NCBI RefSeq assembly: GCF_008329965.1
Contig: NZ_CP036150.1
Location: forward strand, 248,001-312,000
Origin: Oceanispirochaeta crateris
Lineage (GTDB): Bacteria > Spirochaetota > Spirochaetia > DSM-2461
Length of the DNA: 64,000 bases
Reading direction: 5' to 3'
Shown: piece by piece, positions 54,465-63,855 of the stretch
How the letters are laid out: each line of letters begins with the position of its first letter
Position numbering within the stretch: position 1 is the first letter of the stretch
Notes under the pieces: generated by a model
What the model saw: only the letters and a program-made list of their open reading frames with translations
Told to the model about the DNA's origin: nothing
The model's database searches: none
Translations under genes and position numbers: made by a program

Positions 54465-55268
54465 TCATTGTGAAGTCATTATTCTTTTACGATTCCATAG
54501 CAATATTGCGATAACTCCATAGAATAATGCCAGTCCAACCCCAAAATCAGTAGTGAAATACTTAGTGATTCCTGTATCATTTGTCAGGCCGTCAAATACG
54601 CTCTGGATAAAAAGGTTATGACTTGAATGGAGGATGATCGCAGGCCACAGACTCCCTGATTTTATCCACAGCCATGTCATAATAAAGCTCAGGCTCATAA
54701 TCTGAAGGGTGAAAAACAGGACAGCATACCAGCTTTCTGTTCCGCTGGTATAGGATGAAAAGAATATTCCCGGATAATGATAAAGTGCCCAGATTACTGA
54801 CACTATCAACGAAGTTTTTAGCGGTGAATAACGCTTTAAAAGTTCAGGTACCAGAAACCCCCGCCATCCTATCTCTTCTCCCGCTGCAGTCAGCATGCTG
54901 ACTAACACACCCAGTGTTGCTGCCATGAGAATTCTAACCATGAAGTTTTCTGATAGCCTTTCCATGTTCAACTCACCTGCGCCTGTCATCCAGACAACAC
55001 CATAAACAAGGAGCCCTCCCATGAGGGGTAGAGCATATCCAACACTCAGGAATTTGAGCCGGCCAGGTTTCCACCCGAAGCCTCGGAGATTCTTATCAAG
55101 AGCAAGCTTCACGATGATTGCGGCCAGTCCCGGAGTCCACATAATCATGATCACCGAAGGTAAATAAAATTTAGCTGAATTATGGGACATGAGAATATAA
55201 AATGGTAGACAGATTAGGAACATTAGTGCAAGGAAAGCAGTGGTTTTTTTAGTTTCTTTGTTCATCAT
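54465..55268 (-). CDS. CPBP-family intramembrane metalloprotease (1)
   Basis: A 267-aa membrane protein with about eight helices and the CPBP (Abi/Rce1-like) signature: GEEIGWRGF with the Glu pair and Arg, then WALYHYPG with His, and HSSHN. Such proteases process membrane or prenylated peptides, and some act in bacteriocin maturation or self-immunity. Only a nitroreductase-like remnant lies between it and the rest of the minus-strand cassette. Substrate unknown. A second, related copy lies 1.3 kb away. Confidence 0.88.
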   Translation of the reverse strand: MMNKETKKTTAFLALMFLICLPFYILMSHNSAKFYLPSVIMIMWTPGLAAIIVKLALDKNLRGFGWKPGRLKFLSVGYALPLMGGLLVYGVVWMTGAGELNMERLSENFMVRILMAATLGVLVSMLTAAGEEIGWRGFLVPELLKRYSPLKTSLIVSVIWALYHYPGIFFSSYTSGTESWYAVLFFTLQIMSLSFIMTWLWIKSGSLWPAIILHSSHNLFIQSVFDGLTNDTGITKYFTTDFGVGLALFYGVIAILLWNRKRIMTSQ

Positions 55269-55665
55269 TCGTTCTTCTTTCCGCAGCTTTTCACCTGCAT
55301 TTTGTAAACGACAAGGCTTATCTTCGCTAGATATTAACAGTATTCACCTCTTTTATCAAATTTCCGTATTGATTTTCTTTTAAAAACCATATTGTACAAT
55401 TCCATTTATTCCTCCTTCTTCCTTCGTTGCACTTAGAAGATAGAGTTTTGAGGCTTAGTAAAAAATCGGAAAATTGTCGTAATCGAACAGAAAAAGACTA
55501 AAAGTTTAATCGTAGAAGTGATTGGAAATCGTTTAAACTCTGATGACACAATCAAGTTCTGGGTATGTGTAGTTTATGAGAATGCTGCAACTGTGTAGAT
55601 TAAAGCACCAAAGGATGAACAAATATCAAGAGGAGCTGTTTTGCATAACTTTTTTAATAGCTTAT
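55269..55665. other. 397-base gap with remnants
   Basis: It holds the nitroreductase-like fragment at 55334-55405. On the plus strand, from about 55498, an open stretch reading KSLIVEVIGNRL...ENAATV is interrupted by TAG and continues in frame toward 55640, which suggests decay, but no family is recognised. No promoter was fixed. Confidence 0.4.
55334..55405 (-). pseudogene. Truncated nitroreductase N-terminus
   Basis: A strong GGAGGAATAA site precedes ATG, giving 23 residues (MELYNMVFKRKSIRKFDKRG..) and then a stop. LYNMVFKRKSIRKFD is the typical start of flavin-dependent nitroreductases (RxSxRxF, FMN-phosphate contact). Nothing downstream continues the domain in any frame I read, so it looks like a deletion remnant. 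It could instead be a short peptide read by chance. Confidence 0.55.
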
Positions 55666-56424
55666 TTAATAGTCCTCTAACCAGGTTTTCCAGTCATTGA
55701 ATACTTCTATTTCAGACTTTCCGGTGATCATTTCAAATGATTTTTCAGGATCGAGAAATCCTATAATTCTTTCCCATCCGAATTCATTTTTCAGATATTC
55801 CATGAATGTATAGGATAGAGAATATCCACCGACCCCGGCGAATTTTATTGGATTTTGAGTCTTATACTCGGAAAATGTTATGTCCTTAAATTTGAAAATC
55901 GAAGATCTTTCAGGTTTCTGATTTGCTAGGTATAATGCAAAAGCCTCTTTCATCCAATAATCTATTTTTTTGTTCTTTCGATCGGTCAAAGCATGAACAT
56001 ATTCATGAACAGCTGCTTTTTTGATTGATTCTCTTGTATGTTGGGGGCCTGGTTCCGAAGGTGATGTTATCATGACATAGTTTTTGGTATTCTTGCCTAT
56101 GTACCAATCAGGTAGGAACCAGCCGGCATAACCAAAAGTTTTACGATGCAAGACCTTTCTATTCGGATAAATGATGATATCCACATTTTGTTCCTCTGCA
56201 AAGCGTAATGACGCATTTATTTTTTGACTGCTATTTTTGATTTTCTCGACAATAATTTTCCCCTCCGCTAAGTCCTTTTTTTCGGCATATACAATAATTC
56301 CTTCCAAATTGTAAGCTTGCATATTTCTTGTTTTCAAATCGAGTAGAGGCAAAAAGTTCAATGCGCCTAAGCTGAGTGTTGTTCCTAGTATAATTTTTAC
56401 GGTGTTTCTTGTTTTATGCTTCAC
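55666..56424 (-). CDS. HExxH zinc-metallopeptidase-like membrane protein
   Basis: A 252-aa protein. A signal-anchor helix (about 10-28) is followed by a globular extracytoplasmic part. Zinc motif HEYVH lies in AAVHEYVHALTD, and the third ligand Glu probably in WMKEAFALYLANQ 26 residues later, a gluzincin/peptidase MA pattern. I chose GTG 56424, with GGGAGA six bases upstream, instead of the ATG at 56442, which has none. Substrate unknown. It lies between two CPBP protease genes on the same strand. Confidence 0.75.
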   Translation of the reverse strand: MKHKTRNTVKIILGTTLSLGALNFLPLLDLKTRNMQAYNLEGIIVYAEKKDLAEGKIIVEKIKNSSQKINASLRFAEEQNVDIIIYPNRKVLHRKTFGYAGWFLPDWYIGKNTKNYVMITSPSEPGPQHTRESIKKAAVHEYVHALTDRKNKKIDYWMKEAFALYLANQKPERSSIFKFKDITFSEYKTQNPIKFAGVGGYSLSYTFMEYLKNEFGWERIIGFLDPEKSFEMITGKSEIEVFNDWKTWLEDY

Positions 56425-56533
56425 TATATTTCTCCCATTCATTTTTAGAATGACTATAGGATTCTTAAGAGTTGATTGGTATCGGACAGGTGTATGATTT
56501 TCTTCATATTGATTAGATTTTAGCTGTTTTAGA

Positions 56534-57334
56534 TCAATATTTTGACAGTTCTAGCTTTTCTTTAAAAGAAGCTTCCTCCAGGTTTCCCCAACGAACGATT
56601 CCATAGGTAAGAATTGTCAGAAGTCCACATAAAATATACAGGGGAAGTCGGTCTCCTCCTGTTTCCTGAGGGAGTACTGGTAATAACCCCAGAGTTGTGT
56701 TACTTGCAGCATGAAATATATGAACCAGGAGGAGACTTCCTCCAGTCTTGTTATAGATCCAGCTTATCACGATTGAGATATAAATCTCTTGAAGAATAAA
56801 AAGCCAGAGGGGTATTTCTTGGTGAAAGTTTCCCTCAATAAAAAAGAGGGGAGAGTGCCAAAAGGCCCAGATCAGTCCAATAATGAAACTGGCCTTCAAG
56901 GTTCCATACTTCTCCTGTAATTTCGGGAGGGCAAACCCTCTCCAGCCGGTTTCTTCTCCTAAAACACTGAATATGAGAACATATATAAAAATAGGGATAG
57001 AAAGGAATAATTGGCTAGGATCATTAAAAAGCAGTTTGTTTCTATCTAGAAGAGAATAGATCCCTAGGGCTATCAATGCTAGAACTGCGGTCGAAAAAAA
57101 ACAGAATACATACCAGATGAGTCCTGTTTTCCATAGAAGGAGAGAGCTTAACAGCTTCTTTAGTCCCTTTAATCCCTCCCTGTTTGCTGTTAATAATACA
57201 GCTGCCGTTAAGGGACCATAAGTTCCTGCAACTCTCAATAGAAAATGATCTTCGCCCACCATTATCATGGGTAACCAGAATATCCAAGACAGACAGAATG
57301 TGAGCACAAAGAATTTTCTTACTGGTTTGTCCAT
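56534..57334 (-). CDS. CPBP-family intramembrane metalloprotease (2)
   Basis: A 266-aa, eight-helix membrane protein. GEETGWRGFALPKL supplies the Glu/Arg catalytic motif, WAFWHSPLF the His and HAASN the third site. It is clearly related to the CPBP protein at 54.5 kb (GEE.GWRGF). I chose ATG 57334, with AGGAGTGGAGTT upstream; the longer start at 57397 lies inside the preceding gene's stop region and lacks a site. The gene starts 10 bases after the DUF6920-like gene ends, so co-transcription is likely. Confidence 0.87.
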   Translation of the reverse strand: MDKPVRKFFVLTFCLSWIFWLPMIMVGEDHFLLRVAGTYGPLTAAVLLTANREGLKGLKKLLSSLLLWKTGLIWYVFCFFSTAVLALIALGIYSLLDRNKLLFNDPSQLFLSIPIFIYVLIFSVLGEETGWRGFALPKLQEKYGTLKASFIIGLIWAFWHSPLFFIEGNFHQEIPLWLFILQEIYISIVISWIYNKTGGSLLLVHIFHAASNTTLGLLPVLPQETGGDRLPLYILCGLLTILTYGIVRWGNLEEASFKEKLELSKY

Positions 57335-57344
57335 AACTCCACTC

Positions 57345-58325
57345 CTATTGGTAATGAACTTCTCTGACAGTGAACTGAGCGTAGCTGTGTTCTCCATCAG
57401 GCAGTTTCCAGAAGGCTTCTATTCTCATTGGAATCTTCATATGATTGATCTCTTGATAGCTTCCAACACGGCCTATCCATGTTTCGATTTTTTCTTCGCC
57501 CATGAACCTTTGAGTTTCCAGCTCTGTGATCTCTCCAGTCGCATTAAAACTGACCTTATATGATAGCTTCTGATTCTTGTATGTGAAGGAGAGTTTTGCT
57601 CTATCCTCATCTATCTCTGTCCATTGCAAGCGGGAACTTGGCAGCAAATTTGTGGGGAACCAGACACTTTCACCTAACCATCTAAGGAGTTCTCCCTGAT
57701 CATATTCAGGGCCATTTCCGTCAACCACTTTGAAAATGTTAAATAGAAATACCTTAATTTGCCCCCTTCCGGCTATATACATATCCTGTACTGCGTATAG
57801 TGATGTTTTGCCATTCCATAAGAACCCGGGATCTTCGCATGTAAAGTACTGTTCTCCCTCAATATTGATCCATTCTTTATCCAGTGCTGTCTTGAACCGG
57901 CCGTCATGTTTAAGATAGGTTGTGCTGATGTAAGGTTGTCCGTCGGTTAAGACATTTCTGAAATAGCGCTGTACTGGCGCAGGAAGTCCAATAATTTGTT
58001 CTTCTCTGTATATTTTGTGGGAAATATCAGCAGAAAGTGATCTTAACAGTTTTCTTTCCCTTTCTTCCATATATTGCATATGAATCTTTCCGGCAAAGGG
58101 AATCAAGGACATTGAAATTAAGATAATCATTATTATGGGGAACATCTTTTTTGTCTCCTCTGGTTGAAAATATTTCTTAACCAATTTTATCATTCTTCTT
58201 ATCCAGTGTATTTCTCTAGTATTAATATAAACTTTATCAAACTGGTATTTCATCTCTACTTTCTGCCGCAGTTCTTCAGCATGCATTATTCCCATTTTCT
58301 CAATTATATAGATGTTTTCAAACAT
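57345..58325 (-). CDS. Membrane-anchored DUF6920/DUF6544-like protein
   Basis: A 326-aa protein. A cytoplasmic N-terminus (1-60, charged) and one membrane helix (about 62-84) precede an extracytoplasmic domain with the family pattern GLPAPVQRYFRNVL, PGFLWNG, RGQIKVFLFNIFKVVDG and WFPTNLLPS. The family name is from memory and the role is unknown. I chose ATG 58325, with GGAG upstream, inside the ATPase gene's 3' end (22-base overlap). The longer start at 58430 would overlap much more. Its position between ABC ATPase and CPBP protease suggests an accessory export or protection role. Confidence 0.65.
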   Translation of the reverse strand: MFENIYIIEKMGIMHAEELRQKVEMKYQFDKVYINTREIHWIRRMIKLVKKYFQPEETKKMFPIIMIILISMSLIPFAGKIHMQYMEERERKLLRSLSADISHKIYREEQIIGLPAPVQRYFRNVLTDGQPYISTTYLKHDGRFKTALDKEWINIEGEQYFTCEDPGFLWNGKTSLYAVQDMYIAGRGQIKVFLFNIFKVVDGNGPEYDQGELLRWLGESVWFPTNLLPSSRLQWTEIDEDRAKLSFTYKNQKLSYKVSFNATGEITELETQRFMGEEKIETWIGRVGSYQEINHMKIPMRIEAFWKLPDGEHSYAQFTVREVHYQ

Positions 58326-59116
58326 TTCTTTTTCTCCATTACTAATGACACATTTTGAGTATCCATGAGCCATTGAGAGAGGTCTTTTTCCCTTGAAATG
58401 GCTTCTTTTTTTCCCCCCATATAACGGCATATTCTTTTCTCTGAAACAACTTGGCCATCTACCATGTAGAGTACACGATCACTTCTTGAAGCTACTTTTG
58501 GATCATGAGTGACAAGGAAGACAGTTGTTCCTGCATGATTGATACGTCTTAGTAACTCCATGATTTCATAGGATGATTGAGAATCGAGAGCCCCGGTAGG
58601 TTCATCTCCGAATATTATTTCAGGATCATTTATGAGAGCCCGACAGATTCCCACCCGTTGAAGTTGTCCTCCTGATGCCTGGGTTATATCGTTCTGCGCT
58701 AAAGATTCTATTCCGGTCATTTCCATCAGCATTTGAGCTCTTTTAACAATATCCTTCCGATTTTTTCTACCACAGAGGTATCCAGATAAGGTAATGTTAT
58801 CTTGTATGCTTAGGTTATTAAGAAGATGAATCTGTTGAAAAATAAACCCCATATCCTTTAGCCTGAGGGCCGATAATGATTTTTCTGATAAACTAGACAG
58901 CTCTTTTCCATTAAAAATCACTCGGCCCGAGCTTACCTGGTCCATTCCGGATAGGTTATACAGAAGAGTCGATTTTCCAGAACCTGATGGCCCCATGATC
59001 GTTACAAACTCTCCCCGTAGAACCTCAAGGTTCACATCTTTTAGCACTTTAATTCTGTTCTTTTTTCCAAGATTGTAGTGTTTATTCAATTTCTTAGAAT
59101 CTAGTAAAATATTCAT
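58304..59116 (-). CDS. ABC transporter ATP-binding protein, MacB/LolD type
   Basis: A 270-aa ATPase. Walker A GPSGSGKSTLL, Q-loop GFIFQQIHLL, signature ASGGQLQRVGICRAL, Walker B IIFGDEPTGALDS and the H-loop VTHDPK are all present. The MacB/LolD class pairs with FtsX-type permeases. A C-terminal extension (about 230-270) is unusual. AAAGGAGAAAG precedes the ATG. It is 12 bases after its permease gene and would energise that permease. Confidence 0.95.
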   Translation of the reverse strand: MNILLDSKKLNKHYNLGKKNRIKVLKDVNLEVLRGEFVTIMGPSGSGKSTLLYNLSGMDQVSSGRVIFNGKELSSLSEKSLSALRLKDMGFIFQQIHLLNNLSIQDNITLSGYLCGRKNRKDIVKRAQMLMEMTGIESLAQNDITQASGGQLQRVGICRALINDPEIIFGDEPTGALDSQSSYEIMELLRRINHAGTTVFLVTHDPKVASRSDRVLYMVDGQVVSEKRICRYMGGKKEAISREKDLSQWLMDTQNVSLVMEKKKCLKTSI

Positions 59117-59128
59117 TTTCTTTCTCCT

Positions 59129-61471
59129 TTATTCCGCTACGGCTGCGGCAATTGTGTAGTCTTTTATTCCTGTTATACTTAGGACTGTGGTGAATGCAAC
59201 GGCCCAAGTCAGTAGAACTGGAAGTAGAAAAGAGGAGTACAGAGGGTTTATAATCAATTGGATATGGGCCACTCCTATGAAGGAAACTAGAACGCTTATG
59301 AAGGCTTGTCCTGCGGTGTTTGTGAAAATAGTTCCGCCAATGATTCCCATCAACAGGAGTAGCAATGTGGTACTCAAGTATTGCAGATGTAGATGTCTCA
59401 GAGAAAATCCAAGGCTTCTCATGATGGCAATTCGATCCTTATCCCGGCAAATCATCATACGGAGAAAGAGTGAGGTTATTAGCGTGACTATAGTCAGTCC
59501 TATAAGGATGGTTATAATTGTAATTTTTCGGACCTTGGAAATCATATTTCCAAGTGTCTGTGAGATATAGGTATCAAGATCAGTGACTCTTGCCGGAGTG
59601 AAGAGTTTGGCGTATTCACCTACCTTTTCTTCAATAGAGATCCCTGGTTTCATGTCCAGACTCAGGGTATACCACAGAACCTTGTCTCTATTATAAGGAA
59701 TTGAAGCTTTGGCAGTGTGTCCCCCATTGGTTATATCCTGATAGACTCCGCATACAACCATCTCCTGCTTCTTTCCTTCTACTTCTAGAATCAGGATATC
59801 CCCCATAGCTTTGTTTAGATCCTGGCTGTTCAGATAGGAGAGGGCTATCTCTCTGTTGTTTTGAGGTTCCCGGCCCTCTATATAATCCAGAGGGAATAGG
59901 GTGAAATCTCCAGTCTCAATAGTCAGATGTTCGCTTTCTCCATTTTCTTTGATCATGGAGAACTGGGATGTGATAAGAGGGGATACAAGATCTATCTCTG
60001 AATCTTGTTTTAAAAAATCTATCATATATTTAAAACGTTCCTTAATATTCTCTGTCTGATGCAGATCAATCCTGATGTCACTCCGACCAATTCCCATATA
60101 AGAGATAAACCCCGTAGATGAAATCGTGGACAGGAAATTAACAGGAAGGATGGTGATGAAGCTGGCGATGAAATAAATGAGTGTTAAAAGACCGTAGTTT
60201 TTAAATCTCACAAAAACATCCCTGATACCCATGAATAGATTTATATTCATGGCCCCGCTATTTTTGAGCGTCCATGTTTTGATTTTCCAGGATCTTTCCA
60301 TTTTCTCCTCTGCCTGAAAAGCCTGAATTGCAGAAATAGTCTTAAAACGTCTGAGAATGAGGATGACCGAGGAAATTAGAAAAAGAAAAATAGAAGATAC
60401 AGCCATTAGAGGTATGACCACAGAGAGTACTCCCGAAGCTGCTTTCCCCAGGTAGTCCATACTGTTTGCCATCAAAAACCGGTTGGTACTTAATGAAATC
60501 AGATAACCGGAAATTGTGGCTGCTCCACCCACAGCCATATATTTAAATAGATAGATCTGCTTTATTTTACGCTGGGGCATCCCCAGGGCTTTCATCACAG
60601 CAATCTCTCTATAATCCTCTTCTATGGCTGTAATCACTGTGAATCTTAGGCAGAGTACGGCAATCAATATCAATAAAAGGCTCAGTAAATTAATAATCAT
60701 AGCAACAATTCCATCGCTTAATCCGTTGAGGACCTTAAACAAGCGGTGGTCAACAGTCGGACCCTTCTGAGGCATCCCCTGGGACAGATAGTCATTTGTG
60801 AATCTCTCTAGGTTATCTTCATCAGTCAGTCTGAATTCAATAAGATATTCAGTCTCAGGAAATAGTGTTCTCATTGTTTCGAAGTCCCTATCATTAAGGA
60901 GAAAGCGTTTAGAATGGACAATCGCAGGATTCATCTGAGCGTCCCTGATTATCTCTGTGACTCTAAATTCTTGTTCCTTATCTCCTGTCCCTACTTTTAT
61001 AAAGTCACCAAACTGGATATTTTTTTGTTGAGCATAGTAGATGGGGATTCCAATTTCTCCCTTTGGTAGTTGAATGATCCTATTTTCCTTATCAAGGAGA
61101 AAATCAAAAGATTTATTCTGCTTGACAAAGCTGATATCCATAATGCTGTTTTCCTCACTTTCTTTGTTCTCACTCAGGAACAGCGAAGACCCATCAATCG
61201 AGATCATTTCAACGATTTGCATTTCGTCTATGATTTGGTTTTCATCTGACCAATCCTTCAGTTTCTGGTGATCAAGGTAACCGGAATGCATCTGAACAAA
61301 ATGGGGTACTTTAGCTGCCCTAAATAGGGCATCCAGGGCATTGTTCAGCTCCAAGACCATTCTAGAACCACTTGAAATCAAGAGGGATGAAAGCATGATA
61401 AATATAAATATGACAATCATACTCACTTTTTTTCTGCTCAATTCTTTTCTGAAAATTTTAAAAAGCATCAT
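59129..61471 (-). CDS. FtsX-family ABC permease (MacB/LolE-like, duplicated)
   Basis: A 780-aa permease. An N-terminal membrane helix is followed by a MacB-like periplasmic domain (about 40-240), an FtsX three-helix unit (about 250-370), then a second helix/periplasmic/FtsX repeat (about 415-780). EEDYREIAVMKALGMPQRKIKQIY and the later IAIMRSLGFSLRHLHL are the coupling-helix motifs of the two halves (quoted in part). Such transporters move lipoproteins, peptides or drugs across the envelope. The start ATG 61471 overlaps the MFS stop (ATGA) with AGGAGGG upstream. Confidence 0.9.
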   Translation of the reverse strand: MMLFKIFRKELSRKKVSMIVIFIFIMLSSLLISSGSRMVLELNNALDALFRAAKVPHFVQMHSGYLDHQKLKDWSDENQIIDEMQIVEMISIDGSSLFLSENKESEENSIMDISFVKQNKSFDFLLDKENRIIQLPKGEIGIPIYYAQQKNIQFGDFIKVGTGDKEQEFRVTEIIRDAQMNPAIVHSKRFLLNDRDFETMRTLFPETEYLIEFRLTDEDNLERFTNDYLSQGMPQKGPTVDHRLFKVLNGLSDGIVAMIINLLSLLLILIAVLCLRFTVITAIEEDYREIAVMKALGMPQRKIKQIYLFKYMAVGGAATISGYLISLSTNRFLMANSMDYLGKAASGVLSVVIPLMAVSSIFLFLISSVILILRRFKTISAIQAFQAEEKMERSWKIKTWTLKNSGAMNINLFMGIRDVFVRFKNYGLLTLIYFIASFITILPVNFLSTISSTGFISYMGIGRSDIRIDLHQTENIKERFKYMIDFLKQDSEIDLVSPLITSQFSMIKENGESEHLTIETGDFTLFPLDYIEGREPQNNREIALSYLNSQDLNKAMGDILILEVEGKKQEMVVCGVYQDITNGGHTAKASIPYNRDKVLWYTLSLDMKPGISIEEKVGEYAKLFTPARVTDLDTYISQTLGNMISKVRKITIITILIGLTIVTLITSLFLRMMICRDKDRIAIMRSLGFSLRHLHLQYLSTTLLLLLMGIIGGTIFTNTAGQAFISVLVSFIGVAHIQLIINPLYSSFLLPVLLTWAVAFTTVLSITGIKDYTIAAAVAE

Positions 61472-62712
61472 CGTTTCCCTCCTGATAAAGCTGTAAGAAA
61501 TAGACCAAGACCACAAATCATCAATATTAGCGCTTGCCCACGTCCGGGTTCTGAACCTACGATGTGTCGAAGATTGAAGGCCAGTACACCTTGGTCCTGA
61601 AGTAGGGGATTGAATAATTTATCCGTCAGAAATCCGGCACTGAGATAGGCTGCAACATAACCGATCTGGGTCAGGAATCCCGTTAGTCCCCAGGTTCGGC
61701 CCTGCTTTTGATTTGGAACTTTTGTCCTTATCAGAACTTCAGCGCTGATATTGATCAAAGGAAGGCAAATAAAAAATAGAAATAGGAAAATTGAAATTAT
61801 GACCAGATGGGTACTCATTCCCATGATCGTTAAAAAAATACCTCCCAGGGCGAGACCTAAGCGCAAGGGGACATATAAGTCTTTTCCCAGACCGGTGACA
61901 CTAATGATCAGACTACCTACAACCATTCCTAGAGCACTTAAAGACAGAATTATGCCTAGGGTCTTCGCAGTTGTTAGGGATAGCATCATGGGTGTGAAAA
62001 GAGTCTGTATGCATCCAATAAAAAAAGTGACTGTTGTGAGTTTAATGACTATTTGCATTACTTCGGGGGTCTCTATGAGACTCTTCCACCCGTTTCTCAT
62101 TTCATTGAAAAAGTGAAATCCTTTACGGTTCTGACTCATTATTTCTACGGCTGGCACAAACACTACTGCCATAATAGCAAAGGCAAAGGTCAATATATCC
62201 AGAAGCAATACACATTCAATTCCTGCATAAGCAAGCAGAAATCCCCCACAGATTGGGGCTAGAAGATGCTTAGCTGAAGAAGCCAGCTGCATTAATCCAC
62301 CAGCCTTTGAATATTGGGATTTTATGAGCATGTCAGAAAGTAAAGCCTTATATGCAGGTCCCTGTAGTGCTGTGAATGCTGAGCTCATAGCGATTCCAAG
62401 GTAAATATTCCAAAGGAAAAGCCGGCCAGAGAGGGTGAAGAATAAGAGAAACATAACCGCAACTGCCGATCCGGTATCCCCTATAATAATCATCACTCTC
62501 CGGTCAAACCGGTCGGCAAATACACCACCTATGGGTCCAATGAGAATTGCAGGAACAAAGAGTGTTAACATGACCATGGCAAAGCTTATGGTGCTGTTGG
62601 TCTGATTAAAAACATAAATTCCAAAGGTAAATGCTGTTATCCCTGTTCCTAGGCCCGACAACAACTGACCTGTCCACACAATGAGAAAGGGGGTAAACGA
62701 TTTTTCTTTCAC
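61468..62712 (-). CDS. MFS exporter of the EntS/MFS_3 type
   Basis: A 414-aa, 12-helix transporter. It opens with FLIVWTGQLLSGLGTGI and the GPIGGVFADRFDRRVMIIIGD loop signature, with an ALQGPAYKALLSDM segment typical of macrolide/enterobactin-type MFS_3 exporters. It starts at GTG with AAGG upstream and is translationally coupled to the ABC permease (ATGA). Cargo unknown; a natural product or peptide is plausible given the neighbours. Confidence 0.87.
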   Translation of the reverse strand: MKEKSFTPFLIVWTGQLLSGLGTGITAFTFGIYVFNQTNSTISFAMVMLTLFVPAILIGPIGGVFADRFDRRVMIIIGDTGSAVAVMFLLFFTLSGRLFLWNIYLGIAMSSAFTALQGPAYKALLSDMLIKSQYSKAGGLMQLASSAKHLLAPICGGFLLAYAGIECVLLLDILTFAFAIMAVVFVPAVEIMSQNRKGFHFFNEMRNGWKSLIETPEVMQIVIKLTTVTFFIGCIQTLFTPMMLSLTTAKTLGIILSLSALGMVVGSLIISVTGLGKDLYVPLRLGLALGGIFLTIMGMSTHLVIISIFLFLFFICLPLINISAEVLIRTKVPNQKQGRTWGLTGFLTQIGYVAAYLSAGFLTDKLFNPLLQDQGVLAFNLRHIVGSEPGRGQALILMICGLGLFLTALSGGKR

Positions 62713-62722
62713 TCTGTTAACC

Positions 62723-63667
62723 TTAGAATTGGTATAAAACCTGGAGATTCATAAAATATCCATCTCCACATTCTGATAGAGATTCCTCTCCTAATCTCTC
62801 TTGGCCCTTAAACGAATATCCACCGGAGATTTTGATGAGGGTCAAGTCAAGTTCGGTAAAGGCTGAGTAATACTGAATTTCATAAGGCTTATCAGACCCG
62901 CCGGGGGTAAAACCGAAATTACTATTCTTGATTCCTACAGATACTCCAGCCATTTCATCTGTTCCATCTGCGCTGGTAAGGAAGCGATATTGGAGAGCTG
63001 TTGTAAAAATAAGATCTTGCATATCCCGGTAATCGCTGATCTCAGCCTCTCCATGGAGTTGAATCTTTCTTTCCGGGAAGATTGTTACACTTAGGACTGG
63101 GCCAACGATAAAGCTGAAGTCAGCCTTCATGGCACGGGAGTTATACTCAACACTCAGAAATGGTATAGGAACAAGGGGCCAGTTTTCTCCATTTTTAAGG
63201 TCGATTCCAAAATCACCAAGAGCGGCTCCCAAGCCGAGTTTTAAGTTGATTTTTTCACTGTTTATGAATTGAAAATTATAGATGCCTGCCAACTGGAGGG
63301 TTGCCCAACCACCTGTTATAGGTTGGTCAGATTCAGTTTTAAAACAGGAAATAAATTGGTGATTTCCCTTATGCGTTTCAAATATCGTATCAATAGAATG
63401 GTAATGATCCGGGAATCCTTGAGGAGACTCTTTTGAAAATGAATCATATTTATAAATTCCTGAAATGAAAAAATCATCTCCTATGACAATGGCTCCCACT
63501 CTTGGAGAATGAATAGCCCGTGTGTGGAGATTTATATATTCATATCCAGCTAAGGGAATATAAAAACTCTTTTCTTTTGCCATAATTGGGAAGGCTGTAA
63601 GGCAGAGTAGACCCGATAACATTAATACAGTCCAGTTTTTGAATAGGATGTTCAATTTATCCTCCAT
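62723..63667 (-). CDS. Exported outer-membrane-like protein
   Basis: A 314-aa protein with a signal peptide (about 12-32, VLMLSGLLCLTAFPIMA). The mature region alternates strands rich in Tyr/Phe/Gly (for example YNFQFINSEKINLKLGLGAA) and ends LQVLYQF, the terminal Phe being typical of outer-membrane barrels. I chose ATG 63667, as the longer start at 63706 adds a non-signal extension. It is 10 bases before the MFS start, so it belongs to the same operon and could be its outer-membrane partner or an unrelated barrel. Confidence 0.65.
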   Translation of the reverse strand: MEDKLNILFKNWTVLMLSGLLCLTAFPIMAKEKSFYIPLAGYEYINLHTRAIHSPRVGAIVIGDDFFISGIYKYDSFSKESPQGFPDHYHSIDTIFETHKGNHQFISCFKTESDQPITGGWATLQLAGIYNFQFINSEKINLKLGLGAALGDFGIDLKNGENWPLVPIPFLSVEYNSRAMKADFSFIVGPVLSVTIFPERKIQLHGEAEISDYRDMQDLIFTTALQYRFLTSADGTDEMAGVSVGIKNSNFGFTPGGSDKPYEIQYYSAFTELDLTLIKISGGYSFKGQERLGEESLSECGDGYFMNLQVLYQF

Positions 63668-63855
63668 GTTTACTTCTATTGTTCTGAGAATAGAGGGCCA
63701 TGGCATGGATTTACATCGGATAAGAGTCGTAATTCTAATGAGAATGGACTAATACATTCGTCGTAGAACCACTCCAGGATTGAATTATTCCTTTCTGGAT
63801 TGTAAATATGATCTTTAAAATTTTATTGAATGATTTTCAAAGCTGTGAACTTGGA

